A DNA stretch of 64,000 nucleotides from positions 744,001-808,000 of the forward strand of contig CM066300.1 of NCBI GenBank assembly GCA_033807695.1. The letters run 5' to 3'. The notes under the pieces were generated by a model. That model was not told the DNA's origin. It saw nothing but the letters and a program-made list of their open reading frames with translations, and searched no databases. The stretch comes from Daedaleopsis sinensis. Lineage: Eukaryota; Basidiomycota; Agaricomycetes; Polyporales; Polyporaceae. Every line of letters begins with the position of its first letter. Position 1 is the first letter of the stretch. A program made the translations under genes and the position numbers. Positions 59,107 to 64,000 of the stretch are shown in pieces.

Positions 59107-59310
59107 AGTGCCAGAGGAGCGTGGCTGTCGACGCTTCTGTCACAGATGCAGTCGGGGGCCTTCTGCTTCCTGGAGCATCTCGTGTTACAAGTCGCGCCGT
59201 TCCTCAAGGTGTCTACCGCGGAGGTGGATACCTCTCGCACGCATCTTTCGATTGTGCGGTTCGAGCACATCGACAACAGCCTTTCTCGACGGCCATCTCG
59301 AAATCCTGCG
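59107..59310 (+). pseudogene. F-box family remnant (C-terminal fragment)
   Basis: One short frame encodes LSTLLSQMQSGAFCFLEHLVLQVAPFLKVSTAEVD followed by LSIVRFEHID. This aligns without gaps to the C-terminal part of the gene at 60377 (LSTLLAQVETGAYSYLDELELQV...LKYVDG) and more loosely to that of the gene at 51025. No F-box, start codon or upstream repeats remain in frame, so this is a dead fragment of the same family. Confidence 0.65.
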
Positions 59311-60376
59311 TCTTAGATTGAGTAAGGCTAAAGGGTCCTATAGGGCCGGAGGCGTCGGATGGTGGTGATGGCTTGTTCTATTGATAGCAAGGTGCGTAGC
59401 AGACCTTGGACTACAGCTACAGGATTGCAGCTCAATCTCCCATTTGCAGGCATGTCTCGCGTGGAATGGAATTCGATGCCACGCTCTGCATCTGAGATCT
59501 GAACCACAGCATCCGCATCGCACCATGGGTACAACACCGGTCACCGTGTCGGTACCCCCACTACCTTATGATTGGTAGGATTATTGTAGGCTGTATCTCC
59601 TTCGTTGTATGGGGGCTTTGTTCTGAACCTGCGTGCCTGGTAGAGCTGCCATCTATGCTTACGAACGGTACTTAATCGTTACGCCCGCCATCCATTGTTT
59701 CAGAAGTACGCGACTTTTGTCGACAAGAGTCTGTATGGAAGTTGCGCGACGTCAAAGCCGCAAGTCCTTGGTGGCATGTAAGAGCCTGAGGAATTCCTTT
59801 GGTGGAGAGTCAGCGACCGAAGCTAGACACAAGAGCGGGGACACTCCCCACCGGCAGATTCGAAACTAGTTTGTTTGGAATATCTAACCACACTTGTAAG
59901 ATCCGTACATAAAGATTGTGTCCTGTACCATGTACGTAGTAACATACTGTGTATCAAGATCAGGCTGGAGAATCCGGAGGAGGAGGAGGAGGAGAAGGAA
60001 GAGGAAGAAGAAGAGGAAGAGAAAATAAGGTTACGTCAAGGGCGGCGGAGAATGCGGCTACCTTGCGTGGGAATTATAACTCGAATCAAACGACGGACCA
60101 AGAGGCTTGCCAAGAGCTCGTCAAAGCTATAGTATCATTGTAGTATCACCCAGCCTGAGCGAGTCATCACTGTCCACTGCTCTCGTCACTTGTCCTTCAG
60201 CTCATTCGAGCTTATATATTGACAATGATTGAAAGCGATGCAACTCGTCAGTAAGTGCCAGTCCAATTATTTGCACTCATGCTACTCAGCACCCGCCAGG
60301 AGATCCACCGTCGCCGTCAGGAGTCAGGACTAGTCAGAAAGTCTAAGAAGTTGCTCACCGATACCCAACGCCCAAC
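59281..60376. other. Intergenic region with a purine tract
   Basis: About 1.1 kb with no supported gene. At 59974-60031 the plus strand is almost purely purine, GGAGGAGGAGGAGGAGAAGG and continuing. The region probably includes the promoter of the F-box sequence at 60377. Confidence 0.5.
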
Positions 60377-62092
60377 ATGGATGCAGTTTCACCGATGCAC
60401 AAACTACCCGCAGAAATCTTGCACCAGATACTGGAACATGTGCCCGAGACAACGCTCGGGGGCACACACGCAACCACACGGGGCCCCATATTTCCTTGGA
60501 GGTCCTCAGCGAACGACGTAGCGATGCTCGTTCCCTTCTCCCTGGTCTGCCGGCACCTCCGCGCTGTGGCTCTATCTCATCCCGTCCTGTGGACGACGCT
60601 AATACTAGGACAAGACCGCACTAACCCGGAGTTCGCGACATGTCTCCTCACCCGCAGCAGAGACCTGCCTTTGAATGTGGTATTACACCTTCGCTGTTCC
60701 CCGGAATCGTGGATGTGGGACGACATGGACATGGTCGCACTCTGGCCGCAGGTCGCGCGACGGGTGCGCGAACTCCAGATTCTTCATAGATCTCTAGATT
60801 TCGTAGATCCCCTTCAGGCTGCAAGTTGGCACGCAATCCTCGGGACGCCCTGTCCACGGCTCGAATCCTTCGCGCTGAACGGCAACGGTTGGCACAGGCC
60901 CTTCGACATGCCGTTCCCTCTTTTCGAGAAATCGCAAGTATCGAACGTCCGGCGGTTCAGCCTCTTAGATGCCAACAATCTCCCGAAATGCCACTTCCCG
61001 CATCTCACCCACCTCGCCATCTGCGGATTCAGCGCGTGGACGGCTCACTCGGGGATATTGAAGATTATCTCTCGTTCGCCGAGACTCGAGAGTCTGATCA
61101 TCAGCCGGTACTACACAACCTCCCCTCAGATCCCAATTGACCACGTCACTCGTCCTCTCGCACCTCTCCGCCGGATCGTCCTCGACTCACTTCCGGCTCC
61201 CCTACTCACGCACCTGCTCCCCATGCTCAAACAGCGTGCAAACGGGTGCTCCCTCCAGGTGCTAGGTATCGTCCCTCTTGCTCAAGGAATACAACCTTCC
61301 CCATGCCCCCCATACAAGTTGTCCGACTTCGCTCAGCCTATCACTACCATCTACATCGGCACCGACTATAGGAACGAGGCGCGGAAGGGCAACGTCGACA
61401 CGCTCAGGATTGCGGGCACAACGCCGCGGAGCCTCGTGCAGCTCGGTACCTACATCCTCCGCGACCAGCGGCGCAGTATGATCATCCCCAACATCATAAC
61501 GTGGGCGCGCGGCATCCTGTACGACGGGGCGCTCCTGCTCTCTGTCCGCGACGCATGGCTCGCCAACATGGCTTGTGCCATGCCTGCCAGAGACGCCTTC
61601 GTGCTGAACTTCAAGTCCGTCCTCTGCAACTTCCTCGCCGCGCAGCCCCTGCTGGAGACGGTGACCATCGTCGTCGACCGCTTTAAGCAGCCCGCCGAGG
61701 AGCCCAGCCTCCTGCTGCTCCCCGACGGCCGCCACCCCAGGTTCAGAGTGTCCCGCCTGCAGACCGTGCGCATCGTCCAAGGCTACTACGACAAGTACGA
61801 GTACGAGTAGCCGTCCGCCATGCCGCGCGCGCGGAGGCCCCTGCGACTGTCCACGCTGCTCGCGCAGGTCGAGACTGGGGCGTACAGCTATCTCGACGAG
61901 CTCGAGCTTCAGGTCGCACGGGTCTTCGCGGTCGACGACGCGGAGCTGGATCGCCTCCGCGCGCACTTCTCGAAAGTGTCGCTCAAGTACGTCGACGGGC
62001 GGCGGGCGATGATGCTGCCCCTGCCTGAGTGTGCTGTCGAGCCGGAAGCGGCGGATGGGGCCGCAGAGTGGAACAGTTTGTTTTATTCTTGA
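60377..62092 (+). pseudogene. F-box protein gene interrupted by an in-frame TAG
   Basis: The frame is open from 60377 to a TAG at 61808-61810 (477 codons), and the same frame is open again from 61811 to 62092. The part before the stop has an F-box (MHKLPAEILHQILEHV...SLVCRHLRAVALSHPVLWTTL) and leucine-rich-like segments (FPHLTHLAICGFSAW; RLESLIISRYY). The part after it (LSTLLAQVETGAYSYLDELELQV...HFSKVSLKYVDG) corresponds to the C-terminus of the intact relative at 51025. No intron of plausible length spans the stop. Either the gene is a recent pseudogene or it makes a protein lacking the last 90 residues. Confidence 0.75.
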
Positions 62093-62734
62093 GTGCGAAC
62101 ACTGACTACTCGATCTTGGACGAGCATGGTGCCTCCGGCAGTGCAACAAGGATGTACTCTGATATACTGGTATGTGCTGAAGCATATATGGCTTTGTACG
62201 TTGATTCTAACACTGGTCACATAGGCTTGTTCGTCAATATGACAATGGCCTCATCGACCTCGCATACATAACCTTCGAGTTTTGGGCAACGTATCGGGGC
62301 CTATATCATGATGCAAGACGGTGATGCAGGATGGTCTTGTAACTACACGCACTATCTTGTTTTGTGCAGTTTACGCAGTGCCTTCAGCAACCTGCGTGTT
62401 GGAATGGTCTTGACCAGCGCATGCATGCGCTCAAGCTATGTGACCTTACGACTTAGTCGAAACATAGACAACATACATACCGATAATCCACACGAGCGAT
62501 AATCGCTGATTCTCTCTTCGACGTGTTTTCGGTCTTGCATAGTTCATTTTACATAGGGACTGTCCGCTCAGTCCCGACAGGATGGCAAGTACATACGCGA
62601 AAAAATGACAGCGATCACCAACAGCCACGCGGGGGACTGCGCTCCGAAGGCCCCGACCATCGCCGTCATCGTAGTAGCAGTACGGAGCATAGCAGTCATA
62701 GCGCATAAGAGCCCAAACCCGGCAGTGCATCCGC
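62093..62734. other. Convergent intergenic region between the F-box pseudogene and RPS17
   Basis: 642 bp with no supported gene. Short ORFs on both strands overlap the RPS17 3' region and lack motifs. Confidence 0.5.
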
Positions 62735-63438
62735 TCACGAGCGGCCAGCACCAGGGACGTTGCGACGTTCCCTCCGGGGTCCCCGCTCGGCCTGCTGCGT
62801 CGCAGGCACAACAACGGAGTGGGGGATGGAGTCGAAGTTGAGGGAGTGGAGGAGATCCTAAGATGCAGACAACACTATGTAAGCAGACGTTTATGTGAGC
62901 ATGGCTTGAAACATACCTTGGTGTCGGGGTCGATCTCCAGAGGGTTGACGGTGGTGTCAAGGGCGGAGACCTCAGGGACGTAGTTGTCCTTGCGCTCACG
63001 TTCCTCCTCCTGGAGCTTGAAGGAGATACCACGGACGGGGCCACGCTGGATACGCTTCATCAAGTGAGTCGTGAAACCAGCGATCTTGTTCCGGAGACGC
63101 TTCGAGGGGACGACAGCCTATGTGGACCGAGATGAATATAGGATGCGCGAGCACGAGTTCCCTGGTGTACGCACGACTTCATCGATGATTCGCTTGTTGG
63201 TGTGGAAGTCGAGAGTAAGACGGGGGTAGCTGCAGCGGCATGTCAACACTTCGCTCTTGTTCCCCGCCACCACCCGCCTCCACATGATAGACCATACACA
63301 CGGGTAGGACTACTCACTACTTCTCGATGAGGACACGGGAAGCCCTTTTGGTAGTCTTCGTGCGTACGCGACCCTAGAATGCGCGAGATACAATCAGTCC
63401 AGCTGCAGATGTGTCGACATAGATCCGAATCTGACCAT
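62735..63438 (-). CDS. RPS17: 40S ribosomal protein S17 (eS17)
   Basis: Five exons, all joined in phase. The first exon is just the ATG (63436-63438), followed by [37 protein letters not shown], then [54 protein letters not shown], and a last exon [22 protein letters not shown] that ends in an Arg/Gly-rich tail. This is the full eS17 protein of the small-subunit head. Having the first intron directly after the ATG is common among fungal ribosomal protein genes. No defect was seen. Confidence 0.97.
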
Positions 63439-63866
63439 GGCGGATGTTGTGGATAGTCGGGGGCTTGAGCTTGATGCAGACGGCGACGAGCTAGACAAGC
63501 CAGAGAGCGAGGGAGTGGGTCGGCAGACGCCGGGTGGCTGATACAGAACTATACAGCTCTCAGCCACCGACGCGCTCATGGAAATTGTGAGAGTAGGCGC
63601 TCGACAGTATTAGTGCCAGGTCCACCCTCCGTCGCCGCCGTCGCCGCCTCCTCAAGCCTCCGCAAGGTGAATGATGCCTCCTCGATGTGCCCTGTGTTGC
63701 AACAGACAGCGCTTGACGATATTCTTTCACTGTCGCGCACCGTGATGCAGCTCGTCTTGACTCGCGCTTTCTGTAGCACGACACTCGGACGAGCGTATTC
63801 AAGTGTACTCACTCGGCCATTGTTCTGTCTCCATAGTCTCCTCTCGGCTTCACTCCTTCGCCCATC
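63439..63866. promoter_or_regulatory. Shared divergent promoter of RPS17 and RPS22
   Basis: 428 bp between two divergent ribosomal protein start codons. A CT-rich stretch precedes the RPS22 ATG (about 63828-63865). No individual transcription-factor site can be assigned with confidence. Confidence 0.5.
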
Positions 63867-64000
63867 ATGGTTCGCGTCTCTGTGCTTAACGACTGCCTGG
63901 TGAGTTATCATGCGTGTGTCTCGGGCATAGTGCTCATCTCGTATCCAGAACAACATTGTCAACGCAGAGCGTCGTGGCAAGCGCCAGGTCCTCATCCGTC
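63867..64000 (+). CDS. RPS22: 40S ribosomal protein S22/S15a (uS8), 5' part
   Basis: Exon 1 (63867-63899) encodes MVRVSVLNDCL. After a 49-bp GT-AG intron, exon 2 begins at 63949 with NNIVNAERRGKRQVLIR and runs off the window. Together these give the characteristic start of uS8 (S15a in animals, S22 in yeast), with the conserved NAE+RGKRQVLIRP block. It lies back to back with RPS17. Confidence 0.95.
   Translation, partial: MVRVSVLNDCLVSYHACVSGIVLISYPEQHCQRRASWQAPGPHP

Noticed and set aside
1..64000. CRISPR arrays, bacterial operons or phage genes
   Set aside because: No regularly spaced repeats, ribosome-binding sites or prokaryotic gene structure; all recognised genes are intron-bearing fungal genes.

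Overview
The window is nuclear DNA of a filamentous basidiomycete, most likely an Agaricomycete and perhaps Polyporales (inference). Genes carry many 50-70 bp GT-AG introns, coding GC is high, and the window holds KDZ-family transposons with their basidiomycete-type companion genes, expanded F-box genes, a tRNA methyltransferase of the Dnmt2 family and a short SMN protein. No bacterial features were seen.

Layout. (1) 1-21406 is dominated by two copies of one large KDZ (Kyakuja-Dileera-Zisupton) DNA transposon, arranged head to head. The first (1-6612) is cut by the window edge. The second (10906-21406, 10,501 bp) is complete: long terminal inverted repeats, an exact 8-bp target-site duplication (AGCTCTCT), an apparently intact multi-exon transposase and two companion genes transcribed the same way. 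The 4.3 kb between the copies has no gene I can support. (2) 21415-31971 is gene-poor. It holds microsatellites and minisatellites, one FYVE zinc-finger gene (23503-24808), a frameshifted ORF relic (25553-26163), and a nested foldback transposon (26250-27839) whose core is a perfect 192-bp inverted repeat carrying tRNA-like Pol III promoter boxes and T-run terminators. (3) 31972-37080 is a poorly conserved, low-complexity hypothetical gene on the minus strand with two unusually long introns. (4) 38937-64000 is a compact housekeeping region: a PHD-finger protein, Dnmt2, eIF5, SRP68, GET3, an F-box protein, NIC96/Nup93, SMN, two decayed F-box copies, RPS17 and the 5' end of RPS22/uS8.

Two divergent pairs share short promoters. 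SRP68 and GET3 both serve protein delivery to the ER membrane (205 bp apart). RPS17 and RPS22 both encode small-subunit ribosomal proteins (428 bp apart). The F-box genes at 51025, 59107 and 60377 are one family in three states: intact, remnant, and broken by an in-frame stop.

The most interesting material is the KDZ element (defined ends, cargo, mosaic divergence between copies, a paralogous empty site) and the nested Pol III-like foldback at 26.2-27.8 kb. Exon boundaries were read by eye from splice signals and frame continuity, so small errors are possible.
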